A stretch of DNA of 64,000 nucleotides from JAWOLE01 sp963815655 (GTDB lineage Bacteria; Acidobacteriota; Thermoanaerobaculia; UBA5066; Gp7-AA6): assembly GCA_963815655.1 (NCBI GenBank), contig CAWFHK010000001.1, positions 3,534,001 to 3,598,000 on the forward strand, in the 5' to 3' direction. The notes under the pieces are model-generated. The model ran no database searches. It was not told the origin of the DNA and saw only the letters and a program-made list of their open reading frames with translations. Positions 29,117-37,459 of the stretch are shown here, piece by piece (positions within the stretch are counted from its first letter, which is position 1; each line of letters starts with the position of its first letter). The position numbers were made by a program, and so were the translations under genes.

Positions 29117-29533
29117 TCAGTGGACTCCACCGGTCAGGTGCACGATCGCGGTCCAGAGGCCGCGGCTGAAGCGGAAGGTCGCGATCGGGACGATCACCGC
29201 GGCGGAGCACCAGACGAGGAGACTCGTCTTGAGCGACCAGAGCGGACCGAACCCCGCGCCGATCATCAGGATGAACGCGGTGACGAACGTGTTGATGTCG
29301 AGCGAGCCGACCCACTGGCCGTGCTCGCGGGCGAACGACACGCCGCAGCAGAAACAGCGGGCGTGCATGACGAAGTAGCTCTTGAAGAGCCTCCCTTTGC
29401 CGCAGACGGGACACCGCAGCTTGAGGCCCCGCAGCACGACCGTCCGCCAGTAGCCCTCGGGAAGCGCCGCCGGATGCCGCGGCGTTCCGCGCCACGGAAG
29501 AACCGGAGACGGGTTCGGGTCCGGAGTCGCCAT
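29117..29533 (-). CDS. DUF983 zinc-ribbon membrane protein
   Basis: 138 residues. A cytoplasmic N-terminal part with two CxxC-like pairs (LRCPVCGKGRLF and ARCFCCG) is followed by two membrane helices (about 78-97 and 103-120). This is the DUF983 pattern: a small zinc-ribbon membrane protein of unknown function, sometimes near cytochrome oxidase genes. TAGCAT lies 7 nt before the ATG (29541-29546) and there is no Shine-Dalgarno, so the mRNA should be leaderless. Confidence 0.83.
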   Translation of the reverse strand: MATPDPNPSPVLPWRGTPRHPAALPEGYWRTVVLRGLKLRCPVCGKGRLFKSYFVMHARCFCCGVSFAREHGQWVGSLDINTFVTAFILMIGAGFGPLWSLKTSLLVWCSAAVIVPIATFRFSRGLWTAIVHLTGGVH

Positions 29534-29540
29534 CGAGCGA

Positions 29541-29546
29541 ATGCTA
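29541..29546 (-). promoter_or_regulatory. -10 hexamer TAGCAT of the DUF983 gene
   Basis: The reverse strand reads TAGCAT, then TCGCTCG, then ATG. One of several genes with this layout. Confidence 0.45.
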
Positions 29547-29563
29547 CGCTGAGTCCTCACCGC

Positions 29564-29585
29564 CTGAACCTGAAACCTGAAACTC
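29564..29585. repeat. Short CCTGAA(A)C run
   Basis: Three tandem units between the DUF983 and PqqB-like genes. Confidence 0.55.
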
Positions 29586-29592
29586 CTCTCAC

Positions 29593-30498
29593 TCAGAGCG
29601 GCACCCGCTGGCCCTCGACCGCCACCCGGAACCCCTTCTCGCGCAGCCGCCGTTTCGCGCGGCCGTCCCAGAACAGGCGGTTGGTGTGGTTCAGGTGCAC
29701 GAAGAAGACCCGCGCGGCGAGGCCTTCGACGCTCGCGACCCGGGCCACCGTCTCGGGTACGAGAGGATGCGGGATGTCCGCGATGGAGCGGCCGGGGATC
29801 TCGTCGGCGGAGAAGAAGGTCCCGTCCAGGAACGCGGCATCCACGGTCTGGAGGACGTCCTCTATCCTCCGGTCCCACTTCTCCCACTTGTCGATGTCCG
29901 GCAGCCAGAGGAGCTTGCGCGACGGGCCGGCGACGACGTAGGCGACCGTGTCGGAGTCCTCGTCGCGGTGCGGGACCTTGAGCGCGGTCGCTCGCAGCGA
30001 ACCGGTCAGCGCGAATTCCCTGCCCGGCTCGATCTCGTGGATCGCGATGTTCTTCGACTCGACGAGCCGGCTCCAGGGGCGGTTCGCGCGGAGGAACCGG
30101 GCCATCGAGGCCGTGCAGAACACCGGCATCTCCTTCGTGTTGGCCACCTCGCGGCCGAGCTGGGCGAGGCCGAGGTAGTGGCCGATGTGCGCGTGGGTCA
30201 GAAGGATCCCGTCGGGGAGCCCCCCGAGGCGCGAGACCTGGCGCTCGAAGTCGGGCGTGGCGTCGATCAGGAACCGTTTTCCGGAAGCGCTGTCGATCAG
30301 GCCGAGCGAGGCGACGGAACGTCTCTTCGAGGAGTCCCGCCGCGCCTGGACGCAGAGCTTCTGGCGGCACCCGAGGTGGGGCACGCCTCCGTCCTGCGCG
30401 ATCCCGAGAACCACGGCTTCGACCCGCGCGGGAGCGCCCGCGGGCGCCGCGAGCGCCTGGAGAAATGCCGCGGCGAGGCAGGCCCAATGCATTGGCAT
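29593..30498 (-). CDS. PqqB-like metallo-beta-lactamase-fold hydrolase, exported
   Basis: 301 residues with a hydrophobic N-terminal signal (ACLAAAFLQALAAPAGAPA). PqqB-family hallmarks are VVLGIAQDGGVPHLGC, LLTHAHIGHYLGLAQLG (metal site HxH with the Asp replaced by Ile-Gly), KLLWLPDIDKWEKW, FLDGTFFSADEIPG and FFVHLNHTNRLF. It lacks the other pqq genes, and the signal peptide argues against a PQQ pathway role. It is more likely a stand-alone periplasmic hydrolase. Start choice: a GATAAT hexamer at 30501-30506 is only 2 nt from ATG 30498 but 8 nt from the second in-frame ATG at 30492, which is therefore the better start. Confidence 0.8.
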   Translation of the reverse strand: MPMHWACLAAAFLQALAAPAGAPARVEAVVLGIAQDGGVPHLGCRQKLCVQARRDSSKRRSVASLGLIDSASGKRFLIDATPDFERQVSRLGGLPDGILLTHAHIGHYLGLAQLGREVANTKEMPVFCTASMARFLRANRPWSRLVESKNIAIHEIEPGREFALTGSLRATALKVPHRDEDSDTVAYVVAGPSRKLLWLPDIDKWEKWDRRIEDVLQTVDAAFLDGTFFSADEIPGRSIADIPHPLVPETVARVASVEGLAARVFFVHLNHTNRLFWDGRAKRRLREKGFRVAVEGQRVPL

Positions 30499-30546
30499 CT
30501 ATTATCCGGCACGAAATCTGCTGTAATAGCCGCGGGAGGAAACACC

Positions 30547-30960
30547 ATGTCTGGTCGCAGCGTTCCCCGCGATACGGCCAAGGCGCTCGTTCCGGTCCTC
30601 GTGCCGCTGTTGACGAAGGTCGTCCTGCCGATCGCCATCGAGAGCATGCGCCGCCGCAAGTTCGACGCCGATCAGTACCTGGACGAGGCTCGCGAGAGCC
30701 TGGGCAAGGGACTGAAGAAGACGCGCGCCGAGCTGGACGACGTCAGGGACGAGGTCGTCGAGCGCGGACAGAAGGTCTACGACGAGGCCCGCAAGCAGGG
30801 AGCGGAGCTGCTGGAGCTCCTGGCGAACAAGGGCGCGTCGCTGGCCGAGGAGCTGATGGACCGGGTGCAGCCTCCGAAACGCCGGAGGTTCCCGTTCTTC
30901 AAGGTGCTGGTGGTCGTCGGCCTCGTCGGCGTCGGCGTCGCGTTCCTGACGAAGAAGTAA
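30547..30960 (+). CDS. Small protein with amphipathic helical region and C-terminal membrane anchor
   Basis: 137 residues with no recognised domain. A hydrophobic N-terminal helix (ALVPVLVPLLTKVVLPIAIESM) is followed by a charged YtxH-like coiled region (LDEARESLGKGLKKTRAELDDVRDEVVERG) and a C-terminal membrane helix (FFKVLVVVGLVGVGVAFL) ending KK. Possibly a stress-type membrane protein. GGGAGGA precedes the ATG by 6 nt; it is divergent from the MBL gene. Confidence 0.7.
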   Translation: MSGRSVPRDTAKALVPVLVPLLTKVVLPIAIESMRRRKFDADQYLDEARESLGKGLKKTRAELDDVRDEVVERGQKVYDEARKQGAELLELLANKGASLAEELMDRVQPPKRRRFPFFKVLVVVGLVGVGVAFLTKK

Positions 30961-31010
30961 GAGCCGGTTCCCGGTGCCCGGTTGAAGATACGACCACCGG
31001 GTGTCGGCTC

Positions 31011-31208
31011 TCGTGTCATTCCGGAAAGCGCAGCAGCTCTCCAGGCATTCTGAGAAGCCCCCCACTCCGTGTCATTCCGAGCGCAGCGAGGAATCTTCCC
31101 TCGTGCCCGAGAACACTGGGACTCATATGAGCGGGACAGGCTCCGCGACGAAGAATTGCCCTGCCGGTGCATGACGGGAGAAGATCCCTCGCTGCGCTCG
31201 GGATGACA
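31011..31208. repeat. Dispersed GTCATTCCGAGCG-type element
   Basis: Starts TGTCATTCCGG..., repeats GTCATTCCGAGCGCAGCGAG at about 31071, carries the GACAGGCTCCGCGAC core near 31135, and closes with the inverted GATCCCTCGCTGCGCTCGGGATGACA at 31184-31208. Fills most of the 260-bp convergent spacer. Confidence 0.85.
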
Positions 31209-31221
31209 GCGCGGTAGACAT

Positions 31222-32904
31222 CTACCGTGCTGTCAGCCTCTTGTATTTGATCCGGTGCGGCTGGTCCGCGTCGATGCCGAGTCTCCTCTTCCGGTCCGCC
31301 TCGTACTCCTGGTAGTTGCCTTCGAACCAGACGGTGCGGCTTTCCCCCTCGAAGGCGAGGATGTGCGTCGCGACGCGGTCGAGGAACCAGCGGTCGTGGC
31401 TGATGACGACGGCGCACCCGGCGAAGCTCGTGACCGCCTCCTCCAGCGCGCGCAGCGTGTCCACGTCGAGATCGTTGGTCGGCTCGTCCAGGAGGAGCAC
31501 GTTGCCGCCGCGCTTCAGGGTCCGCGCGAGGTGGAGCCTGTTCATCTCGCCTCCCGACAGGTCCCCGATCCGCTTCTGCTGGTCCGGCCCCTTGAAGTTG
31601 AACATCGAGACGTAGGCACGCGAGGGGATCTCGCGCTTGCCGACCACGATCCGCTCCTGGCCGCCGGAGATCTCCTCGAAGACCGTGCGCGTGGGCACGG
31701 GCCGGTCGCGGTCCTGGTCCACGTAGGAGAGGACGACCGTCTCGCCGACGGCGAGCTTGCCCGAGTCCGGCTTTTCCTGGCCGACGATCATCTTGAAGAG
31801 CGTCGTCTTCCCGGCGCCGTTCGCGCCGATGATGCCGACGATGCCGCCACGCGGCAGATCGAAGGAGAGGTCTTCCATCAGGAGCCGGTCTCCGTACGCC
31901 TTGCGGACCCCTTCGGCGCGGACGACGACATCTCCCAGCCGCGGGCCGGGGGGGATGAACAGCTCCTGCGTCTCGCCGCGCGCCTCGGGGCCCTTGTCCG
32001 CGAGGAGGGCCTCGTACCGCTCGATGCGCGCCCGCGACTTCGCGTGCCGCGCCCGCGGGGCCATCCGCACCCACTCGAGCTCCCGCTGGAGCGTGCGCCG
32101 CTTGGCCGACTCCTGCTTCTCCTCGACCGCCAGCCGCTGCTCCTTCTGCTCCAACCAGCTCGAGTAGTTCCCCTCCCACGGGATGCCGGCCCCGCGGTCG
32201 AGCTCCAGGATCCAGCCCGCGACGTTGTCCAGGAAGTAGCGGTCGTGCGTGACCGCGACGACGGTGCCCGGATAGTCCGCGAGATGCCGCTCGAGCCACG
32301 CGACCGACTCGGCGTCGAGGTGGTTGGTCGGCTCGTCCAGGAGAAGCAGGTCCGGCCGCTCGAGCAGGATCTTGCAGAGCGCGACGCGGCGCTTCTCGCC
32401 TCCCGAGATCTTCGAGACGTCGGCGTCGGGAGGGGGAAGACGCAGCGCGTCCATCGCGACCTCGAGCTGGCGGTCGAGCTCCCAGGCGTTCGACGCCTCG
32501 ATCGCGTCCTGGACCTTCTGGTACTCGGCCATGAGCTTCTCGCTTTCGGCTTCGGAGAGCTCGCCGGCCATCTTCTCGTTCAGCTCGTCGAACCGCTTCA
32601 AGAGCCCGCGCGTCTTCGCGACCGCCTCCTCGACGTTGCCGAGGACGTCCTTGGAGGGGTCGAGCCTCGGGTCCTGCGGAAGAAAGCCGATGCGGATCCC
32701 TTCGGCCGGTCGCGCCTCGCCGGCGAAGTCCTTCTCCACCCCGGCCATGATCTTGAGCAACGTGGACTTGCCGGCGCCGTTCAACCCGAGGACGCCGATC
32801 TTCGCTCCCGGCAGGAACGAGAGCCAGATCCCCCGCAGAATCTCCCGCTGCGGCGGGACGACCTTGCGCAGGTCCTGCATCGTGAAAATGTACTGGTGGG
32901 CCAT
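31222..32904 (-). CDS. ettA: Energy-dependent translational throttle protein EttA (ABC-F)
   Basis: A 560-residue soluble ABC-F protein with two ATP-binding cassettes. Cassette 1 has Walker A GLNGAGKST, signature SGGEKRR and LLLDEPTNHLD. Cassette 2 has GANGAGKTT, LSGGEMNR and LLLDEPTNDLD. The inter-domain P-site tRNA-interaction region and arm fit EttA, which binds the ribosomal E site and gates the first peptide bond according to ATP level. A TACACT hexamer lies 11 nt before the ATG, with no Shine-Dalgarno. Confidence 0.95.
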   Translation of the reverse strand: MAHQYIFTMQDLRKVVPPQREILRGIWLSFLPGAKIGVLGLNGAGKSTLLKIMAGVEKDFAGEARPAEGIRIGFLPQDPRLDPSKDVLGNVEEAVAKTRGLLKRFDELNEKMAGELSEAESEKLMAEYQKVQDAIEASNAWELDRQLEVAMDALRLPPPDADVSKISGGEKRRVALCKILLERPDLLLLDEPTNHLDAESVAWLERHLADYPGTVVAVTHDRYFLDNVAGWILELDRGAGIPWEGNYSSWLEQKEQRLAVEEKQESAKRRTLQRELEWVRMAPRARHAKSRARIERYEALLADKGPEARGETQELFIPPGPRLGDVVVRAEGVRKAYGDRLLMEDLSFDLPRGGIVGIIGANGAGKTTLFKMIVGQEKPDSGKLAVGETVVLSYVDQDRDRPVPTRTVFEEISGGQERIVVGKREIPSRAYVSMFNFKGPDQQKRIGDLSGGEMNRLHLARTLKRGGNVLLLDEPTNDLDVDTLRALEEAVTSFAGCAVVISHDRWFLDRVATHILAFEGESRTVWFEGNYQEYEADRKRRLGIDADQPHRIKYKRLTAR

Positions 32905-32915
32905 GGGAGCGCGGG

Positions 32916-32921
32916 AGTGTA
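32916..32921 (-). promoter_or_regulatory. -10 hexamer TACACT of ettA
   Basis: The reverse strand reads TACACT followed by 11 nt and the ettA ATG, predicting a leader of about 5 nt. Confidence 0.45.
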
Positions 32922-32947
32922 GCTGAAAACGAGAAGACCCTCTTCGC

Positions 32948-33112
32948 TGTCATCCTGAGGAGCCTCTCCGCTACTCATGTCATTCCGAGCGCAGCGAGGA
33001 ATCTGCCTGCGAGTTCAATCGAGGCGTTACTCAAGCTCGGGGCGGGCTCCGCGACGAAGGATCTGCCTCGTTTCAGGACGGGGCAGATCCTTCGCTTCGC
33101 TCAGGATGACAT
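32948..33112. repeat. Dispersed GTCATTCCGAGCG-type element overlapping the menG stop
   Basis: Begins CTGTCATCCTGAGGAGCC, continues TGTCATTCCGAGCGCAGCG, has the GGGCTCCGCGACGAAGG core, and ends GCAGATCCTTCG...CTCAGGATGACATC at about 33083-33112. Its last bases form the menG stop codon and final codons. Confidence 0.85.
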
Positions 33113-33847
33113 CGGGAGATCCTTCGGACTGTCTCCGACGTTGATGCCCATCGTGCCGAGCAGGCGCTCTTCGAAACGGACGTTCACGAAGCCCGCCCGG
33201 CGCATCAGCTCGGCGACGCCGCGCTGGCCGGGGTAGCGCTCGAGGGACGCGGGGATGTAGAGGTAGGTGTCGGCGTCGCCGTGGAAGAGAAGGCCGACGG
33301 CGGGCATCATCGTGTGGAGGAAGGCGCCGTAGAGCGCGGCGGCGACCGGATTGCCCGGCTTTCCGAAGTCGAGGATGACCGCCCGGCCGCCGGGCGCGAG
33401 CACGCGCAGCATCTCGGCGAGACCCGCCTCCGGATCCGCGAGATTGCGCAGTCCGTAGCCGACGGTGATCCTGTCGAACGTCCCGTCCGGAAAGGGGAGG
33501 CGAAGGGCGTCCGCCTGAGCGAACTCAGAGGTTGCGCGCCCCGCGGCCTTCCGCTGCCGCGCGACCGCGAGCATCGGAAGCGTGAAGTCCGCGCCGACGA
33601 CGCGCGTTCCCCTCGCGGCGGCCGCCTCGGCGAGGAAGCTCATGTCCGCGGTCCCGCAGCAGAGATCGAGCCACCGGCCTCCCCCGCGCGTTCCCTCCGC
33701 CGCGATCGCAACGGTCTGCCGCTTCCAGGCGCGGTGCAGCCCGAAGCTCATCACGTCGTTGACGAGGTCGTATTTCCAGGCCAGGCGCGAGAACATCGCG
33801 CGCACCTTCGGCGCCCGCTCCGCGTCGTAGGAGAGGTACTTGTTCAC
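33101..33847 (-). CDS. menG: Demethylmenaquinone/ubiquinone C-methyltransferase (UbiE/MenG)
   Basis: A 248-residue class I SAM methyltransferase with UbiE signatures: YDLVNDVMSFGLHRAWK near the N-terminus, the SAM motif WLDLCCGTADMSFLAEAA, RITVGYGLRNLADPEAGLAEM, and LDFGKPGNPV. It adds the ring methyl group in menaquinone or ubiquinone synthesis. The start is GTG at 33847, with CATAAT 10 nt upstream and no Shine-Dalgarno. The last residues (DLPMSS) and the stop are supplied by the adjacent dispersed repeat. Confidence 0.92.
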   Translation of the reverse strand: MNKYLSYDAERAPKVRAMFSRLAWKYDLVNDVMSFGLHRAWKRQTVAIAAEGTRGGGRWLDLCCGTADMSFLAEAAAARGTRVVGADFTLPMLAVARQRKAAGRATSEFAQADALRLPFPDGTFDRITVGYGLRNLADPEAGLAEMLRVLAPGGRAVILDFGKPGNPVAAALYGAFLHTMMPAVGLLFHGDADTYLYIPASLERYPGQRGVAELMRRAGFVNVRFEERLLGTMGINVGDSPKDLPMSS

Positions 33848-33857
33848 CGAGCGCCGG

Positions 33858-33863
33858 ATTATG
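33858..33863 (-). promoter_or_regulatory. -10 hexamer CATAAT of menG
   Basis: The reverse strand reads CATAAT, ten bases, GTG start; predicted leader of about 4 nt. It lies in the 37-bp gap after the upstream beta-helix gene, so menG can be transcribed on its own. Confidence 0.45.
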
Positions 33864-33884
33864 ACGCGGCGCCATCGTCTCAGC

Positions 33885-36800
33885 TCAGTGCGTTCTCGTC
33901 TCGCTTTCCGGAGTCGGCTTGACTCGGGCTATCGCGGGTCGCGCGATCGGCCTGCGGCTCGCGGCGGCGGCCTCCGCACGGAGACCGGGGGTCGCCTCGG
34001 AGGCGGGACAATCTCCCGGCAAGGTCAGGGTCGGTGACGACGGCGAGCAGAGGCCGGAGTCGTCCGAGGCGTCGGCGTCGGCCGGATCGACGGTGCCCAG
34101 TTTGTTCACTCCCAGGCAGGACCTCAGGAGGTTCGATCCTGCAGTCGCTCCCGTCGCCGAGACGAGAGCGTTCCCGTCGATCAGGATGTGACCGCTGAAG
34201 GAACGCAGGTCGTTGGTTCCGCCGCTGCCCGCGAAAGGCGACGCGAGGGAGTCCACGACCGGGTTGTCGTTCGAGGACGTTCCCGGCCGGGAGAGCTCGA
34301 TGTTGGAGTGGGCATACAGTTGGACCCGCGAGCTCCCGGCGAAGTGATAGCGGCCGAAGGACTGGAACGCCCTGTTCGTCCCGGCGATGGCACCGTTCGC
34401 GGAGCGTACGTCCACCAGACCGCCGGTCGCGTTGCTCGATCCCGTGCCGGCAGCGACCGTGGCGAAGCTCTGCCGCGCGGGCGCCGTCGCGTCGACCCCG
34501 TGGCCCAAGACTCGGACGTCGCCGCGGGCCTCAATCCGCACGGTCCCGGGAGGACCGCCGGCTATGACCCACGAGAGCACCCCGGGAAAGAGGTCGTACT
34601 TCGTGCCGGCGACCGTGTATTCGTCGAGCTGCGGCTCCTTGGTGTCGCCGTTGACGGTGACAGCGCCTGACACCGAGGAGATCAGTACCGCCGGCCGCGG
34701 TCCGGCGGAGGTGGAGTTCGCGCGCGCCATCGCGAGCCCGTTCAGGTCGATGAAGCTCGAATCGCAACAGGCCGTCAGGTGTATCTCGCTTCCACCCGAA
34801 TTGCCGGACGTGTGGATCAAGGAGCCGCGGCCCGTGACGATGCCCCCGCAGCAGGTCGAGATCGCGATGTTGCCGGGGACGCCGTTGCTGCCGGTCACGA
34901 AGTTCGCGACAGTCCCGTTTATGGTGACCGGTCCGCCCGCGTCGATCCGGATGTCGCCCGACCGCTGGTTGACCGAATGGGTGGAAATGACGCCCCCCGG
35001 CTGGACCTCGACGCTGCACGTCGTTCGGATCCGGAGACCCGGCCCCCACTGGTTGTTTCCGGAACCCACGGGAATCGCCTCGATTGAGCCGGTGTCTGTG
35101 ACGATGAGCGGCCGGGAGCCGAGGTCGAAGAGCCCGTACCAGGTATCCGGCGTCGATCCGTCCTTGACGAATGTGAAGTAGGCGCAGAGGTCCGCGTTGC
35201 CGAAACAATTCGGCGTGCTCCCGAAGAGGTTCACGTCCGCCAGCTGGCTCACCACGATCGGCGGCTGTGTGCACGTCGAGCAGCCCCCGCTCGCCGTGGG
35301 TGTTGGCGTCGGGGTCTTCGTGGGCGTCCTCGTCGGCGTCGGCGAAGCGCCGATGGGCGTCGGCGACGGCGTAAAGGACGGGGTCGCCGTCGGCGTCTTC
35401 GTCGGCGTGCTCGTGGGCGTGTTCGTCCGGGTGCTGCTCGGAGTGTTGGAAGGCGTCGAGGACGGCGTCCGGCTCGGCGTGTTCGAAGGCGTCAGGGAGG
35501 GCGTACTCGACGGCGTGCTGGTCGGAGGAACCGGAGTCGGTGTGGGCGTCCGGCTCGGGGTGTTCGAGGGCGTGCTCGACGGGGTGTTCGTCAGTGTCGG
35601 CGTGCTGCTGGGTGTGGCGCTCGGTGTCATCGATGGCGTGTTGGTGGGTGTCGGGGACGGAGTGTTCGACGGAGTGTTCGACGGAGTGTTCGACGGAGTG
35701 TTCGACGGCGTGCTCGTGGGGGTGTTCGTGGGGGTGTTCGTGTTTGTCTCCGCAGGGGTGTTGGACGGCGTGCTCGTAGGTGTGGAGGTGCTGGTCTGGG
35801 TCGGCGTGTCGGTCGGCGTCGCGGTCGGCGCGCCCGCGATGGTCGCGCAGGCGGAGTACTCCGAGGTGTTGTTGCCGGGATCCGTCGCCGTGGCCGTGAT
35901 GAAGACCTGGCCGGCCGGGACGGGGAAGATGAGCGGCCCGAAGCTCCCGTTGCAGGTGTCGTCGGTCGCCACGGTGGCGAAGCCGAGGAAGGTTTGCCCG
36001 TCCCGGTGGGACGGGGAATTGCACGACACGCTCGCGAAGAACTCGACGCGGTAGGACGTGCTGGCCGTGCTGTTCAGGGTCCCGGAGATCGTGGCGTTGC
36101 CGCCGGAAAACGAGGCCGAAGTGATCACCGGATAGTTCTGGAGGTTGTTCGCGCCGGTGTCAGCGTCGCAGTCGTCGTTCGCATGGGGCGCGGATCCGCC
36201 ATGACTGATACCAAATCCCGTGTTGGAGAAGGTGGAGTTTCCGAGGATGGCGACGCCGCTGGAGCTCGACCCGAACACGGCCACGCCATCTCCGTTGTTG
36301 AAGGCGATCGTGTTCCCCTCGCCGGGATTCGTCCCGCCGATCCGGGTGTTGCTGTTGGCGCCGATGTCGAGGAAGATCCCAAACTGGCCGCTGGTCAAGC
36401 CGGCGGTCCCGGTCGCGTTCGTGCCGATCCGGTTGCCCTGGATCAGGTTGTTGTTCGTGCCGCCTTCTCCCATGAGGATTCCTCCGGCGGAGTAGTTGCC
36501 GATCACGTTTCCCGCTCCGGCGGCGCTGCCGCCGATCGTGTTGCTGCTGCTCGCCAGCCGCAGCGCGATCGCGTCAAAAGAGAGGAGCGCCGCCATACCC
36601 GTCTTGTCGGTGCCGAGGTAGTTGCCCTGCACGAAGTTGTTGTCGCTCGCCTGGAACGTCATCAGGGTGCTGTTGGACGCCATCACGTTGCGGTCGGCCG
36701 GCGTCGTGCCGCCGATCCTGGTCCCGCTGCTGCTGCTCTGTTCGATCAGATTGTTCGTGGACGTGGTGGCAGTCCCCGCGGCATCGGTCCCGATGAAGTT

Positions 36801-37355
36801 CCCGGCGATCGTGTTATTTGGGCTTCCGAGTCCAAAGGGGCCGATCGAGATCCCCACGCCGCCCACGATGTGCGTGATCGCGAGCCCCCGCAGCGTCGAG
36901 CCGCCCTTGGGTCCGTCGATCCGGAACACGTTCTGCGCGTGGGTGCCGTCGATCTCGATCAGCAGCACCGCGTTGTCGCCGATGGCGAGGGTGTTGGCGC
37001 TCGAGCCCGGCTGCGTATAGCCGTCGATGAGCACCCCTTCGGTGATCGCGTCCAGCTGCGTCGCCGGGCTGATCGTATGGAGGCCCGCGCCCGGGATCGC
37101 GAACGCGATCCCATCGATCGTCGGCGGCGCCTGCCCCGCCGCGCACTCGCCGGCCATGGCTCCGGAGGCAGCGTTGGTGTTGGCGGCGATGATCGCCTCG
37201 CGCAGCGTGCACTGGCCGTCGTTTGCGGCGGCATCGGCGGCGCTGTTGACCGTGATCGTCGCGGCGCGCGCCGGCCCGGCCGCCAGCAGGAGGCACGCGG
37301 TCCAACCGAGACCGGCCGCCAGGAGCTGTCTCTGACACAGGGCGGGCTTGAGCAT
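33885..37355 (-). CDS. Secreted CSLREA/beta-helix protein with Thr-Pro repeat linker
   Basis: 1156 residues from ATG 37355, chosen because AGGAGA precedes it and a signal peptide follows (LLAAGLGWTACLLLAAGPARA). Domains in order: CSLREA motif (GQCTLREAIIAANT, residues about 47-60); right-handed beta-helix of repeating GNxIGTxxTGxA turns to about 400; an Ig-like segment ending AGAPTATP; a linker of about 175 residues made of NTPS/NTPT/TPTP units; then a Cys-containing C-terminal region (CSTCTQPP, STCCGG, TACCDSS) resembling filamentous-haemagglutinin-like repeats. Likely an outer-surface or extracellular adhesin-like protein. The divergent sigma factor/kinase pair is a candidate regulator. Encoded on the same strand as menG, 37 bp upstream. 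Confidence 0.8.
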   Translation of the reverse strand: MLKPALCQRQLLAAGLGWTACLLLAAGPARAATITVNSAADAAANDGQCTLREAIIAANTNAASGAMAGECAAGQAPPTIDGIAFAIPGAGLHTISPATQLDAITEGVLIDGYTQPGSSANTLAIGDNAVLLIEIDGTHAQNVFRIDGPKGGSTLRGLAITHIVGGVGISIGPFGLGSPNNTIAGNFIGTDAAGTATTSTNNLIEQSSSSGTRIGGTTPADRNVMASNSTLMTFQASDNNFVQGNYLGTDKTGMAALLSFDAIALRLASSSNTIGGSAAGAGNVIGNYSAGGILMGEGGTNNNLIQGNRIGTNATGTAGLTSGQFGIFLDIGANSNTRIGGTNPGEGNTIAFNNGDGVAVFGSSSSGVAILGNSTFSNTGFGISHGGSAPHANDDCDADTGANNLQNYPVITSASFSGGNATISGTLNSTASTSYRVEFFASVSCNSPSHRDGQTFLGFATVATDDTCNGSFGPLIFPVPAGQVFITATATDPGNNTSEYSACATIAGAPTATPTDTPTQTSTSTPTSTPSNTPAETNTNTPTNTPTSTPSNTPSNTPSNTPSNTPSPTPTNTPSMTPSATPSSTPTLTNTPSSTPSNTPSRTPTPTPVPPTSTPSSTPSLTPSNTPSRTPSSTPSNTPSSTRTNTPTSTPTKTPTATPSFTPSPTPIGASPTPTRTPTKTPTPTPTASGGCSTCTQPPIVVSQLADVNLFGSTPNCFGNADLCAYFTFVKDGSTPDTWYGLFDLGSRPLIVTDTGSIEAIPVGSGNNQWGPGLRIRTTCSVEVQPGGVISTHSVNQRSGDIRIDAGGPVTINGTVANFVTGSNGVPGNIAISTCCGGIVTGRGSLIHTSGNSGGSEIHLTACCDSSFIDLNGLAMARANSTSAGPRPAVLISSVSGAVTVNGDTKEPQLDEYTVAGTKYDLFPGVLSWVIAGGPPGTVRIEARGDVRVLGHGVDATAPARQSFATVAAGTGSSNATGGLVDVRSANGAIAGTNRAFQSFGRYHFAGSSRVQLYAHSNIELSRPGTSSNDNPVVDSLASPFAGSGGTNDLRSFSGHILIDGNALVSATGATAGSNLLRSCLGVNKLGTVDPADADASDDSGLCSPSSPTLTLPGDCPASEATPGLRAEAAAASRRPIARPAIARVKPTPESETRTH
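35290..35830. repeat. Thr-Pro coding minisatellite in the CSLREA gene
   Basis: Degenerate 12-bp units encode Asn-Thr-Pro-Ser/Thr. Four tandem near-perfect GTGTTCGACGGA units (plus strand) lie at about 35660-35705. It is coding, not a CRISPR or intergenic satellite. Confidence 0.85.
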
Positions 37356-37459
37356 GGATGTTCTCCTACTTTCGTACCGCGAAAATCGGGAGGAAACCCG
37401 GTCAAGTGAGCGCGAGAAAGCCGGAAGGGGCATACTTTTCCCGGAAGGAATCCCTCGCC

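Noticed and set aside
35290..35830. Second CRISPR-like repeat block
   Set aside because: 12-bp coding units for Asn-Thr-Pro-Ser; no spacers.
37358..37459. N-terminal 34-residue extension of the sigma factor
   Set aside because: Not sigma-like, overlaps the leader of the divergent gene; the ATG at 37460 has a Shine-Dalgarno and the right N-terminus.
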